From the NCBI GenBank assembly GCA_030445865.1, contig JASUSV010000013.1, forward strand, positions 1-38,559: DNA of 38,559 nt, in the 5' to 3' direction. Under the pieces are notes generated by a model, which was not told the DNA's origin, ran no database searches, and worked only from the letters and a program-made list of their open reading frames with translations. This stretch comes from Clostridia bacterium. GTDB taxonomy: Bacteria > Bacillota > DSM-521 > Neomoorellales > Neomoorellaceae. The position numbers were made by a program, and so were the translations under genes. Positions 24,966 to 32,075 of the stretch are shown here, one piece after another. How positions within the stretch are numbered: position 1 is the stretch's first letter; each line of letters begins with the position of its first letter.

Positions 24966-25238
24966 CTAACCCTCCGCCTCCTTCGCCGGAGGCCTTCCCG
25001 TGAAGGCGGCGCGCACCCGCACGCCGGGGAGGACGCCCAGCTTTCCCGTTAAAGCGCCGATCTCATCTGTGGTACCGTCTACAATCAGGGCAATGACCGC
25101 CACACCCCGCTCGCGGTAAGGTATACCCATGCGCCCTATAATACAATCGGCGTAGCGGCTTAAAATAGCGTTAACCTGGGGAGCCGCCTTTTCGCGCTGT
25201 TCGATTACTATACCTATAACTCCAATGCGCCGTTCCAA
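24966..25238 (-). CDS. TM1266-type putative [FeFe]-hydrogenase system regulator
   Basis: The 90-residue protein matches the TM1266 family, small ferredoxin-fold proteins annotated as putative regulators of the iron-only hydrogenase system. It reads MERRIGVIGIVIEQREKAAP at the start. The pattern ADCIIGRMGIPYRERGVAVI and IVDGTTDEIGALTGKLG is typical. TTG at 25238 was chosen because GGAGGTGG lies 4 nt upstream and the family starts here; the longer GTG form at 25289 adds 17 residues with no SD. It is the first gene of TM1266-hydE-hydG. A 14-bp palindrome lies 36 nt upstream of the TTG. It may bind DNA or a ligand; this is not shown. Confidence 0.85.
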   Translation of the reverse strand: MERRIGVIGIVIEQREKAAPQVNAILSRYADCIIGRMGIPYRERGVAVIALIVDGTTDEIGALTGKLGVLPGVRVRAAFTGRPPAKEAEG

Positions 25239-25273
25239 AAAACCACCTCCAGGGCCTTCGGTAACCCGGGCGC

Positions 25274-25287
25274 GAAAAACGTTTTTC
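25274..25287. promoter_or_regulatory. Perfect 14-bp palindrome upstream of the TM1266 gene
   Basis: GAAAAACGTTTTTC is a perfect palindrome between the terminator at 25301-25336 and the TM1266 TTG start at 25238. It is a plausible operator, perhaps for TM1266 autoregulation. Confidence 0.4.
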
Positions 25288-25300
25288 ACTTTCAGTTTAA

Positions 25301-25336
25301 ATAAAAAACGCCTACCCTAAATATCTAAGGTAAGCG
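25301..25336 (-). terminator. Strong terminator / possible attenuator before TM1266-hydE-hydG
   Basis: On the minus strand CGCTTACCTTA (25336-25326) pairs with TAGGGTAGGCG (25319-25309) over 11 bp, with three G-U wobbles and a 6-nt loop, followed by TTTTTTA. The stem contains wobbles only when read on the minus strand, which fixes its direction. It ends the transcript from the promoter at 25727-25755. The stop of the micro-ORF lies in its 5' arm. Confidence 0.85.
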
Positions 25337-25351
25337 CATAAAGTGCCTCAT
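25325..25351 (-). CDS. Putative 8-codon leader peptide (micro-ORF)
   Basis: On the minus strand ATG at 25351 opens an 8-codon frame, MRHFMRLP, ending at TAG 25325. GGAGG lies 6 nt upstream of the ATG. Its last codons are the 5' arm of the terminator at 25301-25336, so a ribosome translating it would block the terminator stem. A copy of the conserved hyd motif lies 27 nt before its ATG, as before hydC and hydG. The small size makes chance possible. Confidence 0.45.
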   Translation of the reverse strand: MRHFMRLP

Positions 25352-25366
25352 ATATCTCCTCCCCCC

Positions 25367-25720
25367 TTGGCCTCAGGGATGCTTCCGAAACATTCCCCGT
25401 GCCAGGGCGCTGGCGCCGGCTCCTGATGGGCTCGCCAGCGAGCCGTAGGCTCACCCTCGCCCTTCGGCGGGGTTCCCGGCCAATTCGGCATCCTGCCTCA
25501 GTGGCCGGCCTCGGGCCTCCATGCCCTCGGCCCCGCCTCCGGGCTCGGTTTCGCCAACGGCTCGCAGGGCTCGCCCAAAGTCGCCTTACGCCAGCATCCC
25601 TGGCATTTTCATATTTCTTTCGGAAGCACCGCCTCGCGGAACCCTCGGCCTCAGCAACATAAAAGTACCGTCCTGTCGCGCAGGATAACCTGGAACCCGG
25701 GCGATCGGACTTCATGCTCT
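25367..25720 (-). ncRNA. Candidate structured RNA or leader, GC-rich, upstream of TM1266-hydE-hydG
   Basis: Read on the minus strand, a transcript starting near 25720 would be about 415 nt long to the terminator. An outer stem pairs GGTGCTTCCGAAA (25630-25618) with TTTCGGAAGCATCC (25390-25377). Inside it GCCAGGG (25604-25598) pairs with CCCTGGC (25407-25401) and GCTGGCG (25595-25589) with CGCCAGC (25415-25409). Further in are smaller hairpins, such as GGCC-GA-GGGC with GCCC-GA-GGCC (tandem G-A pairs) and CGCC-GAAG-GGCG. The 3' arm of the outer stem is copy 3 of the conserved hyd motif. No Rfam family was recognised with certainty. It could be an independent RNA or a cis-acting leader. Confidence 0.6.
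25379..25410 (-). repeat. Conserved hyd motif (copy 3, in the putative structured RNA)
   Basis: This segment matches 29 of 32 bases with 23848-23879. On the minus strand it holds CCCTGGCACGGGG and then GTTTCGGAAGCAT, whose end lies 27 nt before the ATG of the micro-ORF. Orientation and spacing agree with the copies before hydC and hydG. Confidence 0.7.
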
Positions 25721-25726
25721 AGTGAT

Positions 25727-25755
25727 ATTTTACACATATTTGAATAAAATAGCAA
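25727..25755 (-). promoter_or_regulatory. Promoter of the putative structured RNA
   Basis: On the minus strand TTGCTA (25755-25750) and TAAAAT (25732-25727) are separated by exactly 17 nt. The -35 box lies 10 nt past the hydF stop. A transcript would start near 25720. Confidence 0.6.
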
Positions 25756-25764
25756 GCGAGCATT

Positions 25765-26985
25765 TTAACTAATTAAGGACTGAAGCCACGGGAAAGGAGA
25801 CAAGGCCCTCCTGAGGATCCCGTGAAGGTAAGCGATGGCCACGCCGTAATTTACTATAGGCACGCCGGCCTCGCGCACGCGGGCAATACGGGCCAGCATT
25901 TCCCGGCGATTGATCATGCATCCGCCGCAGTGTACCACCAGGCTGTACTGCCCCAAATCTTCGGGAAAACTCCCGCCGCTCGCCCAGGTAAAACGCAGTT
26001 CGCCGCCTACCACCTGGCGCAACCAGCGGGGAATCTTCACGGTGCCGATGTCGTCTTCTACCCGGTGGTGGGTGCAGGCTTCGGCAATGAGCACCCTGTC
26101 GCCGGGTTTAAGTTTGTCAATAGCGGCGGCGCCCGCTACCAGGGTTTCTAAGTCCCCCTTGTAGCGCGCGAAAAGAATAGAGAAGGAAGTAAGATCCACA
26201 TCCGGGGGTGTATCGGCGTCGGCCTTCAAAAAGGCCTGAGAATCCGTGATTACCATCCGGGGCTTACGATTAAGGGTGGCGATAGTTTGTCTGAGCTCCC
26301 TTTCCTTGGTTACCAGGGCGATGGCGTCGTGGTCCAGGATATCCCGGATGGTCTGGACCTGGGGCAGGATGAGACGGCCTTTAGGCGCAGCCAGGTCGAT
26401 AGGCACCACCAGCACTACCAGGTCGCCCGGCTGCAGGAGATCGCCGACGATGGTCTGCTCCTCCCACGCCGGCGGTGAGGAGCGGATCATCTGGATCTTC
26501 AAATCACCTATGCCCTGCCGGGTGCGGGCGCTTACCGCCACTACCGGGATGCCCAGTTCCTGCGCATAGGAGTTTTTCTTATCCTCCGAAAGGGGATGGA
26601 CATCGACTTTGTTCAATACGCCAATTACCGGTATATTTCCTTCCCTGGCCCGGTTTACCAACTCCCGGTCAAAGGAAGAGATTCCTTCCCCCGCATCTAT
26701 AACCAGGAGCACCAGGTCGGATTTGCGAAATACCTTGTAGGACTGTTCCACCCGCAGTTTACCCAGAGGGCCGGTGTCGTCAATACCCGCGGTATCGATT
26801 ATTACCACCGGGCCCAGGGGGAGTATTTCCATGGATTTATAAACGGGGTCGGTAGTCGTACCGGGCACATCGGACACCACGGCTACTTCCTGGTTGGTCA
26901 GAGCATTAATCAAGCTGGATTTACCGGCGTTGCGCCGGCCGAAGATGGCGATATGCAAGCGGTTACCGCGCGGCGTATCCTGCAT
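25765..26985 (-). CDS. hydF: [FeFe]-hydrogenase maturation GTPase HydF
   Basis: The 406-residue protein is the scaffold and GTPase on which the diiron part of the H-cluster is carried to HydA. The GTPase motifs are FGRRNAGKSS (P loop), PGTTTDPV, DTAGIDD and NKVD. The C-terminal cluster ligands are in CTHHRVEDD and HCGGCMINRRE. ATG at 26985 was chosen because GGAGGGAGG lies 5 nt upstream; the TTG at 27003 lies in that SD region. It is followed by a new promoter rather than directly by the TM1266 gene, so it is probably a single-gene transcript. It is divergent from the response regulator gene. Confidence 0.95.
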   Translation of the reverse strand: MQDTPRGNRLHIAIFGRRNAGKSSLINALTNQEVAVVSDVPGTTTDPVYKSMEILPLGPVVIIDTAGIDDTGPLGKLRVEQSYKVFRKSDLVLLVIDAGEGISSFDRELVNRAREGNIPVIGVLNKVDVHPLSEDKKNSYAQELGIPVVAVSARTRQGIGDLKIQMIRSSPPAWEEQTIVGDLLQPGDLVVLVVPIDLAAPKGRLILPQVQTIRDILDHDAIALVTKERELRQTIATLNRKPRMVITDSQAFLKADADTPPDVDLTSFSILFARYKGDLETLVAGAAAIDKLKPGDRVLIAEACTHHRVEDDIGTVKIPRWLRQVVGGELRFTWASGGSFPEDLGQYSLVVHCGGCMINRREMLARIARVREAGVPIVNYGVAIAYLHGILRRALSPFPWLQSLIS

Positions 26986-27295
26986 GGCGGCCTCCCTCCG
27001 CAAGCATCAATTTTCTTTCCTGCCGAAAGGATTCGCCCCTATTATAACATAAAGGCGGGAGCACCGGAAAAATTCAGCGAACACGGCACCCTGTTCGCGA
27101 ACTTTAGGCCTCGCGCAAGCATGATGAATTCTCAAACCGGTGCCCGCCGTCTTAAAGCAATGTTATTGAAAATTATATAAAAATCGCAATGAATGTTTAA
27201 ATTATTGAATACAACTTTTCCATTGACTATACTGTAGTTGGGGAATTGAGTTGGGCAATAGAGACCGCAAGGGGTCAGGTTAAGGGGGTCGGGAT
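26986..27295. other. Divergent regulatory region between hydF and the response regulator gene (310 bp)
   Basis: No gene is seen. A minus-strand TATAAT (27046-27041) serves hydF, with TTCCGG at the -35 place. The + strand promoter at 27205-27233 serves the response regulator. Between them lies a perfect inverted repeat, GCGAACA (27077-27083) and TGTTCGC (27092-27098). A longer imperfect one pairs GGCGGGAGCACCGG (27055-27068) with CCGGTGCCCGCC (27137-27148). Confidence 0.6.
27205..27233 (+). promoter_or_regulatory. Promoter of the response regulator gene
   Basis: TTGAAT (27205-27210) and TATACT (27228-27233) are separated by exactly 17 nt. The transcript would start near 27240, giving a leader of about 55 nt before the ATG at 27296. 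Confidence 0.75.
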
Positions 27296-27928
27296 ATGAG
27301 CCGGAATCTCCGCCTTCTTCTAGTAGATCGCCATACCCTTATCCGAAAGGGTCTCCTGTTGTTAATGTCCCAGTGGGAGGGTATTGAGGTAGTCGGCGAG
27401 GCAGAGGACGGGGAAAAGGCCTTGGAGCTGGCCTTAAAACTGCGCCCCGATATCGTGCTGATGGACGTAAATTTGCCCCGGCTGGATGGACTTAAAACCA
27501 CCCGCCGCTTAAAAGAAGCCATTCCCGAAATCAAAATAATTATTTTAACTCTAAATGACGATTTAGACACTCTCCGGGCAGCCATTGATGCGGGTGCTGA
27601 AGGCTACCTTCTTAAAACAGTAGAACCACAACAGCTTTACTTTATCTTACAGGAAGTAGCGCGCGGCGAGATGCCCATATCAGCAGCCCTTACCAGGAAG
27701 CTCCTACAAGATATATCGAACACCCATTCCGGCTCTATTTTAAGCCACCGGGAAAAAGAAATCCTCCGGTTAGTTGCCAGAGGGTTAACCAACCAGGAAA
27801 TTGCCCATTGCCTCTATCTTAGCGAAAATACCGTAAAAAATCACTTGCGCAATATCATGGAAAAATTGCATACCAAAAACCGCTTACAGGCCGCTCACTA
27901 TGCTAGGCAAATTGGGCTAATTGATTAG
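27296..27928 (+). CDS. NarL/FixJ-type response regulator (orphan)
   Basis: The 210-residue protein has a receiver domain (residues 5-120) and a LuxR-type helix-turn-helix (about 145-205, SHREKEILRLVARGLTNQEI). The phosphoacceptor is Asp57 in LMDVNLP; Thr85 and Lys107 are in place. The acidic pair is incomplete: the usual DD is Asp11-Arg12 (LVDRHTL), so Mg2+ binding and phosphorylation may be weakened. No histidine kinase lies in the window, although two GHKL ATPases without phosphoacceptor domains are nearby. It sits upstream of the [NiFe]-hydrogenase operon in the same direction, which it may control. Confidence 0.9.
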   Translation: MSRNLRLLLVDRHTLIRKGLLLLMSQWEGIEVVGEAEDGEKALELALKLRPDIVLMDVNLPRLDGLKTTRRLKEAIPEIKIIILTLNDDLDTLRAAIDAGAEGYLLKTVEPQQLYFILQEVARGEMPISAALTRKLLQDISNTHSGSILSHREKEILRLVARGLTNQEIAHCLYLSENTVKNHLRNIMEKLHTKNRLQAAHYARQIGLID

Positions 27929-28128
27929 TACAAAAGTATTAGTTGGAATAGTTATCTTTAGTCTGGTTTTTAATTAAATTTTTGGTTAAAATATATTTGC
28001 GTATAGTGATTATTATTTTTTTCACAAAATGTTTTAAAAAGAGAAAGCTTAAATTTTTATATATAGGAAATAAGTTGTTTTTTTATAGTTTTAATTTAAA
28101 CAATCACAAAAAGGAGGTTAACAACCAT
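27929..28128 (+). other. AT-rich leader of the [NiFe]-hydrogenase operon (200 bp)
   Basis: This stretch is rich in A and T tracts and has no clear terminator for the response regulator gene. GTGA (28006-28009) and TCAC (28022-28025) face each other with 12 nt between, too far apart for a standard CRP/FNR site. No promoter with standard spacing was found. The SD AAGGAGG at 28111-28117 fixes the start of the first hydrogenase gene. Confidence 0.45.
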
Positions 28129-29178
28129 ATGTCGGTACCAGTGATGAAAGTAACCGAGATGAAATGGCCCGCTTTAAGCCTGCTGGACAAAGACGGCATT
28201 GCAGAGTTCGCAGAAAATCTAGCAGAACGTTATCTGGTTTTTGGGCCGGTGGCTAAAGGGTCAGAGTACGTTTTCGCGCCTGTAGGTAAAGGTGAAGTAT
28301 TAGAGTTAAACTATCATACCACGATTTTACCCCCCAAAAAGCTTTTACACCAGCCTTTTGAAGTTTTATTTTCCTTTCACGAAGATGGGATACAAGAAAA
28401 TATTGTCGAGCAACCAAAGCAAATAATTTTTGGGATTCATCCTTGCGACGTTCATGCCATCCAGATACTGGATAAAGCCTATAGTGTAGAATACGAGGAC
28501 CCTTATTACATGAATAAGCGGAAAAATACTTTGATTATTGCCCTTAACTGCTCCGAGCCGGCAGAAACCTGTTTTTGCCAGTCGCTAGGCACCGGTCCTT
28601 TCCTTAAAGACGGATATGACTTGCTACTGACGGATATAGGGGAAGCGTACCTGGTTGAAGTTGGAAGCGAGGCAGGCATGGAGTTGGTAGAGGCGGTCAA
28701 TCTGCGGCCGGCAGCACGGGTGGCTCTGGTGGAAAAACAAAAGGTATATGAAAACGCCAGGCGTAAGTTCAGGAAACGCCTACTGACTCAGGGCTTACAT
28801 GAACTGCTCGAAAGCAATTTCCGCCACCCTATCTGGGAAAAGCTTAAAGAAGAATGCCTGGCCTGCGGTTCCTGTACTATGGTTTGCCCCACCTGTTTCT
28901 GCTACAACGTGGTCGACAAACTCGACCTCAGCCTGAAAAGCGGAAAGCGGACGAGAGAATGGGATTCCTGCATGCTGCTGGAGTATGCTCAAGTGGCGTT
29001 AGGGCACAATTTCCGTAAAGACCGGGATGCCAGGGTCAAACAGCGCATTTACCACAAGTTGCTTTACTATGAGCCCCAGTTCGGAACTCTGGGCTGCGTG
29101 GGATGCGGGCGCTGCATTAAGACCTGTGTTAAAAAGATCGACATTACCGATGTGGTAAGCCGGATAAGGGGGGAGTAA
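28129..29178 (+). CDS. [NiFe]-hydrogenase beta subunit (Fe-S, sulfhydrogenase type)
   Basis: The 349-residue protein resembles the beta subunit of group 3 sulfhydrogenases and subunit A of anaerobic sulfite reductase. Two [4Fe-4S] motifs lie in the C-terminal half: CLACGSCTMVCPTC and CVGCGRCIKTC. The N-terminal part (IIFGIHPCDVHAIQILD) is typical of this family. ATG at 28129 was chosen because AAGGAGG lies 11 nt upstream; an in-frame extension from 27982 is AT-rich with no SD. It should pass electrons between the gamma subunit and the hydrogenase dimer. It is the first gene of an operon running through to hypE. Confidence 0.88.
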   Translation: MSVPVMKVTEMKWPALSLLDKDGIAEFAENLAERYLVFGPVAKGSEYVFAPVGKGEVLELNYHTTILPPKKLLHQPFEVLFSFHEDGIQENIVEQPKQIIFGIHPCDVHAIQILDKAYSVEYEDPYYMNKRKNTLIIALNCSEPAETCFCQSLGTGPFLKDGYDLLLTDIGEAYLVEVGSEAGMELVEAVNLRPAARVALVEKQKVYENARRKFRKRLLTQGLHELLESNFRHPIWEKLKEECLACGSCTMVCPTCFCYNVVDKLDLSLKSGKRTREWDSCMLLEYAQVALGHNFRKDRDARVKQRIYHKLLYYEPQFGTLGCVGCGRCIKTCVKKIDITDVVSRIRGE

Positions 29179-29181
29179 AGA

Positions 29182-30033
29182 TTGCTCAATCCTTTTAAGC
29201 CTGAAAAGGCGGTCATCAGGGAAATCATCCATGAAACAGCGGACACTACCACCTACACTTTCAGCTTTTCAGAAGCTAATTTACAAAAGGGCTTCCGCTA
29301 TCACCCCGGCCAGTTTAATATGTTAACTATATTTGGCATCGGCGAAGCCCCTATTTCCATAAGCTCGAATAATAATATGGACTCCGGCGTATTCCAGCAT
29401 ACCGTTCGCCGCGTAGGAAACGTAACCAACGCCCTGGCAAAAATGAAGGTTGGAGATAGCGTCGGCATCCGCGGGCCTTATGGGACGGGATGGCCCCTGA
29501 ACGTACTGGAGGTTAAAAACCTGCTCCTGGTAGCCGGAGGCATAGGTCTGGCCCCGTTGCGGCCTGTGATTCAAGAAGTAATGTACCGCCGGCAGGACTT
29601 CGGCCAGGTAGAGCTCCTGTACGGTGCCCGCACGCCGGGGGAACTGCTATACACCAGGGAATTCGAGCAGTGGCGGCAGGCAGGTATTATTGTCCGGCTT
29701 ACGGTAGATGCCGTACCGGAAGGGGTGACATGGGACGGCTCCGTAGGAGTAGTAACCAAATTATTCGATGAAATGTCTTCCGAGCCTTTTGATACCCTGG
29801 TCTTCACCTGCGGTCCCGAAATTATGATGAGTTTTGTCGTCCGGGGCCTCGTGAACCGCGGCTTCGTGCCCGAGCAGATCTACGTCAGCCTGGAGCGCCG
29901 CATGAACTGCGGGGTTAAGAAATGCGGCAAATGCCAGATCGGCCCCAAATTTGTCTGCCGCGACGGCCCTGTTTTTGCCTATGCTGAATTGCTTACCTTA
30001 CCGGAAGAAGTTTTAGGAGGTGTGGCCGGGTGA
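29182..30033 (+). CDS. [NiFe]-hydrogenase gamma subunit (FAD/NAD(P) reductase)
   Basis: The 283-residue protein is a ferredoxin-NADP reductase-like flavoprotein of the sulfhydrogenase gamma type. FAD-binding residues are expected in YHPGQFNMLTIFG and the NAD(P) site in LLVAGGIGLAPLRP. The C-terminal cluster ligands are in MNCGVKKCGKC and FVCRDGP, typical of a [2Fe-2S] site. The start is TTG at 29182, after a GGGGGAG SD and 3 nt past the beta stop. It should connect the hydrogenase with the NAD(P)H pool. Whether NADH or NADPH is preferred cannot be told. Confidence 0.9.
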   Translation: MLNPFKPEKAVIREIIHETADTTTYTFSFSEANLQKGFRYHPGQFNMLTIFGIGEAPISISSNNNMDSGVFQHTVRRVGNVTNALAKMKVGDSVGIRGPYGTGWPLNVLEVKNLLLVAGGIGLAPLRPVIQEVMYRRQDFGQVELLYGARTPGELLYTREFEQWRQAGIIVRLTVDAVPEGVTWDGSVGVVTKLFDEMSSEPFDTLVFTCGPEIMMSFVVRGLVNRGFVPEQIYVSLERRMNCGVKKCGKCQIGPKFVCRDGPVFAYAELLTLPEEVLGGVAG

Positions 30034-30791
30034 GCAAGCCGAAAATAGCTATTTACAAAATGAGTTCCTGCGCCGGCTGCCAGCTGGAAATACTCAATTT
30101 TGAACCCATGCTTTTAGACCTCCTAGGTGCCGTAGACCTGAGTTATTTTGTCATGGCCAAACGGGAAAATGAAGAAGGCCCTTACGATATCGGCCTGGTC
30201 GAGGGAGCCATAACCTGTGGGGAAGAAATATCCAGACTTAAAAAGGCCCGCCAGCAGTGCCGCATGCTGGTGGCCTTCGGCTCCTGCGCATGTTACGGCG
30301 GTCTGCCTTCCATTAAAAATTGGACTTCCGAACGCGAAATCGAAGAAAGGGTGTACCCCCAACCCCATTTGTTGGAATCGACTACGGCTTACGGTATAGA
30401 CCATTATGTAACGGTGGACGCCTATCTTAAGGGTTGCCCGGCAAGCCGCGAGGAATTGCTGGAATTCGTCAAAGGGGTACTTCTAGGTATAAAGCCTTAT
30501 CTGCGGCCCCACAGCGTCTGCGTAGAGTGCAAACTGCACGAAAACGTCTGCCTGTTTACCAGTCAGGGCAAAGTTTGCATGGGCCCGGTGACTACCGCCG
30601 GGTGCGGAGCGCTTTGCCCGGCCAATAACAAGCCCTGCGAGGGCTGCCGTGGCCCGGCCAACGACGCCAATACCGAATCTCTGGCCCGAACTTTTGACGA
30701 GTACGGGTTACACAGGAGCGATGTTGTACGCCTTTTCCGCAAGTTCGCCGGGATGACTCCGGAATTCAGCAGGGGAGCTGAGGTTTTATGA
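30030..30791 (+). CDS. [NiFe]-hydrogenase delta (small) subunit
   Basis: The 253-residue protein is the small subunit with the proximal [4Fe-4S] cluster ligated by SSCAGCQ (Cys14, Cys17), GSCACYGG and KGCPAS. Further Cys in ECKLHENVC, MGPVTTAGCGALC and KPCEGC bind the medial and distal clusters. There is no Tat signal peptide, so it is cytoplasmic, as expected for group 3 enzymes. The GTG start overlaps the gamma stop (GTGA). It forms the catalytic dimer with the alpha subunit. Confidence 0.92.
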   Translation: MSKPKIAIYKMSSCAGCQLEILNFEPMLLDLLGAVDLSYFVMAKRENEEGPYDIGLVEGAITCGEEISRLKKARQQCRMLVAFGSCACYGGLPSIKNWTSEREIEERVYPQPHLLESTTAYGIDHYVTVDAYLKGCPASREELLEFVKGVLLGIKPYLRPHSVCVECKLHENVCLFTSQGKVCMGPVTTAGCGALCPANNKPCEGCRGPANDANTESLARTFDEYGLHRSDVVRLFRKFAGMTPEFSRGAEVL

Positions 30792-32074
30792 CCACGCAAA
30801 CCATTCATGTAGACTACCTGGCCAGGGTGGAAGGCGAAGGCGCAATTAAAATTAAAGTTAAAGACAATGAAATTACCGATTTAGAGCTCAGGATATTTGA
30901 GCCGCCTAGATTTTTCCAGGGATTTCTGGTGGGGAGAAAATATTCGGAAGTGCCCGGGATCGTCTCGCGCATCTGCGGCATATGCCCGGCCTCCCATCAG
31001 ATCACGGCCATACAGGCCCTGGAGGATGCCCTGGGAGTAAAGGTAAGCCGGCAGACCAAAGACCTGCGCCTCCTCCTGGCTTTGAGCCAGTGGATTCAAA
31101 GCCATACCCTCCACATTTACTTCCTCGCCTTACCCGATTTCCTCGGGTATGAGAGCAGTATTTCTATGGCCAGAGATCATTTGCCGGCGGTACAGAGGGC
31201 ATTAAAACTCAAACGCTTAGGCAATGACCTGACGGCCCTAATAGGGGGAAGAGAAGTTCACCCCGTTACCCCTACCATAGGGGGCTTTACCAGGGTCCCC
31301 AGGCGGGAAGAACTCCAGGTTATAGGGGAGCGGCTGGCAGAGGCAAGGGCCGATGCCCTCGAAACCCTTGATTTAGTTGCTTCGCTGAATTTTCCGGCTT
31401 TCGAGCGTAATTGCGAACATATAGCTTTAACGGAAGAGAATGCTTATGCCGTCAACGGCGGGAGGATTATCTCCAACTGCGGCTTGAATATTCCCATATG
31501 GCACTACCGCAACCATATTAAAGAACGGCAAGTCCCTCATTCCCATGCCCTGCATTCCTATGTAGAGGACCGGGGAAGCTTCCTGGTGGGGCCGCTGGCC
31601 CGGGTTAACCTCAACTGGGATAAGCTCAACCCGCGGGCGCTGAAAGCAGTCGAAGGGGTGCGAAAGATGTTCCCCAGCTTTAACCCCTTCCACAGCATAG
31701 TGGCGCGGGCGGTAGAAGTAATTCACAGCATCGAGGTCTGCTTGGACCTCATCGAGCGCCTGGACCCGCAGCCGGAGGAACTAGACTATACGGTGCAGGC
31801 AGGAGAGGGCTTTGCCGCTACCGAGGCGCCGAGGGGTCTACTCTACCACAGTTACCGCCTGGATGAAGAAGGAGTAGTGAAGGCGGCGGATATAGTCACT
31901 CCTACCGCCCATAATGTGGCTAACATGGAGGAAGATCTCCGGGCCTTTGCCCCGGGCGTACTGGATTTGCCCCTGGAAGAAGCGACCCTGAAATGCGAAA
32001 TGGTAATTAGAAATTACGATCCCTGCATATCCTGTTCGGTACACTTCTTACGCCTGGAAATCGAAAGGGAGTAA
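30788..32074 (+). CDS. [NiFe]-hydrogenase alpha (large, catalytic) subunit
   Basis: The 428-residue protein binds the NiFe(CN)2CO centre. Ligands are Cys63 and Cys66 in RICGICPASH and Cys413 and Cys416 in DPCISCSVH. The motif VEGEGAIKI is at the N-terminus. After His419 there remain nine residues (FLRLEIERE), the tail normally removed by the maturation protease encoded next. These motifs suit group 3, most likely 3b (bidirectional, NAD(P)-linked, sulfhydrogenase). The ATG overlaps the delta stop (ATGA). Confidence 0.94.
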   Translation: MTTQTIHVDYLARVEGEGAIKIKVKDNEITDLELRIFEPPRFFQGFLVGRKYSEVPGIVSRICGICPASHQITAIQALEDALGVKVSRQTKDLRLLLALSQWIQSHTLHIYFLALPDFLGYESSISMARDHLPAVQRALKLKRLGNDLTALIGGREVHPVTPTIGGFTRVPRREELQVIGERLAEARADALETLDLVASLNFPAFERNCEHIALTEENAYAVNGGRIISNCGLNIPIWHYRNHIKERQVPHSHALHSYVEDRGSFLVGPLARVNLNWDKLNPRALKAVEGVRKMFPSFNPFHSIVARAVEVIHSIEVCLDLIERLDPQPEELDYTVQAGEGFAATEAPRGLLYHSYRLDEEGVVKAADIVTPTAHNVANMEEDLRAFAPGVLDLPLEEATLKCEMVIRNYDPCISCSVHFLRLEIERE

Positions 32075-32075
32075 T

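Larger units (their letters stand above)
25239..25764. other. Gene-poor interval between hydF and TM1266 (526 bp)
   Basis: This interval has no protein gene of normal size. It contains a promoter (25727-25755), a GC-rich stretch that folds into nested stems (25367-25720), an 8-codon micro-ORF (25325-25351), a terminator (25301-25336) and a 14-bp palindrome (25274-25287), all read on the minus strand. Confidence 0.8.

Noticed and set aside
25317-25715. A 132-codon open frame on the minus strand inside the hydF/TM1266 gap
   Set aside because: The product is Arg/Gly/Pro-rich with no recognisable domain, and the DNA is better explained by nested RNA stems and a terminator that overlaps the frame.
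28006-28025. GTGA-N12-TCAC upstream of the [NiFe] operon as a CRP/FNR site
   Set aside because: The spacing is 12 rather than 6 nt and the interior is mostly T; the match is no better than chance in AT-rich DNA.
27982-28128. An N-terminal extension of the [NiFe] beta subunit
   Set aside because: The extension is encoded by AT-rich DNA with no SD; AAGGAGG directly precedes ATG 28129.
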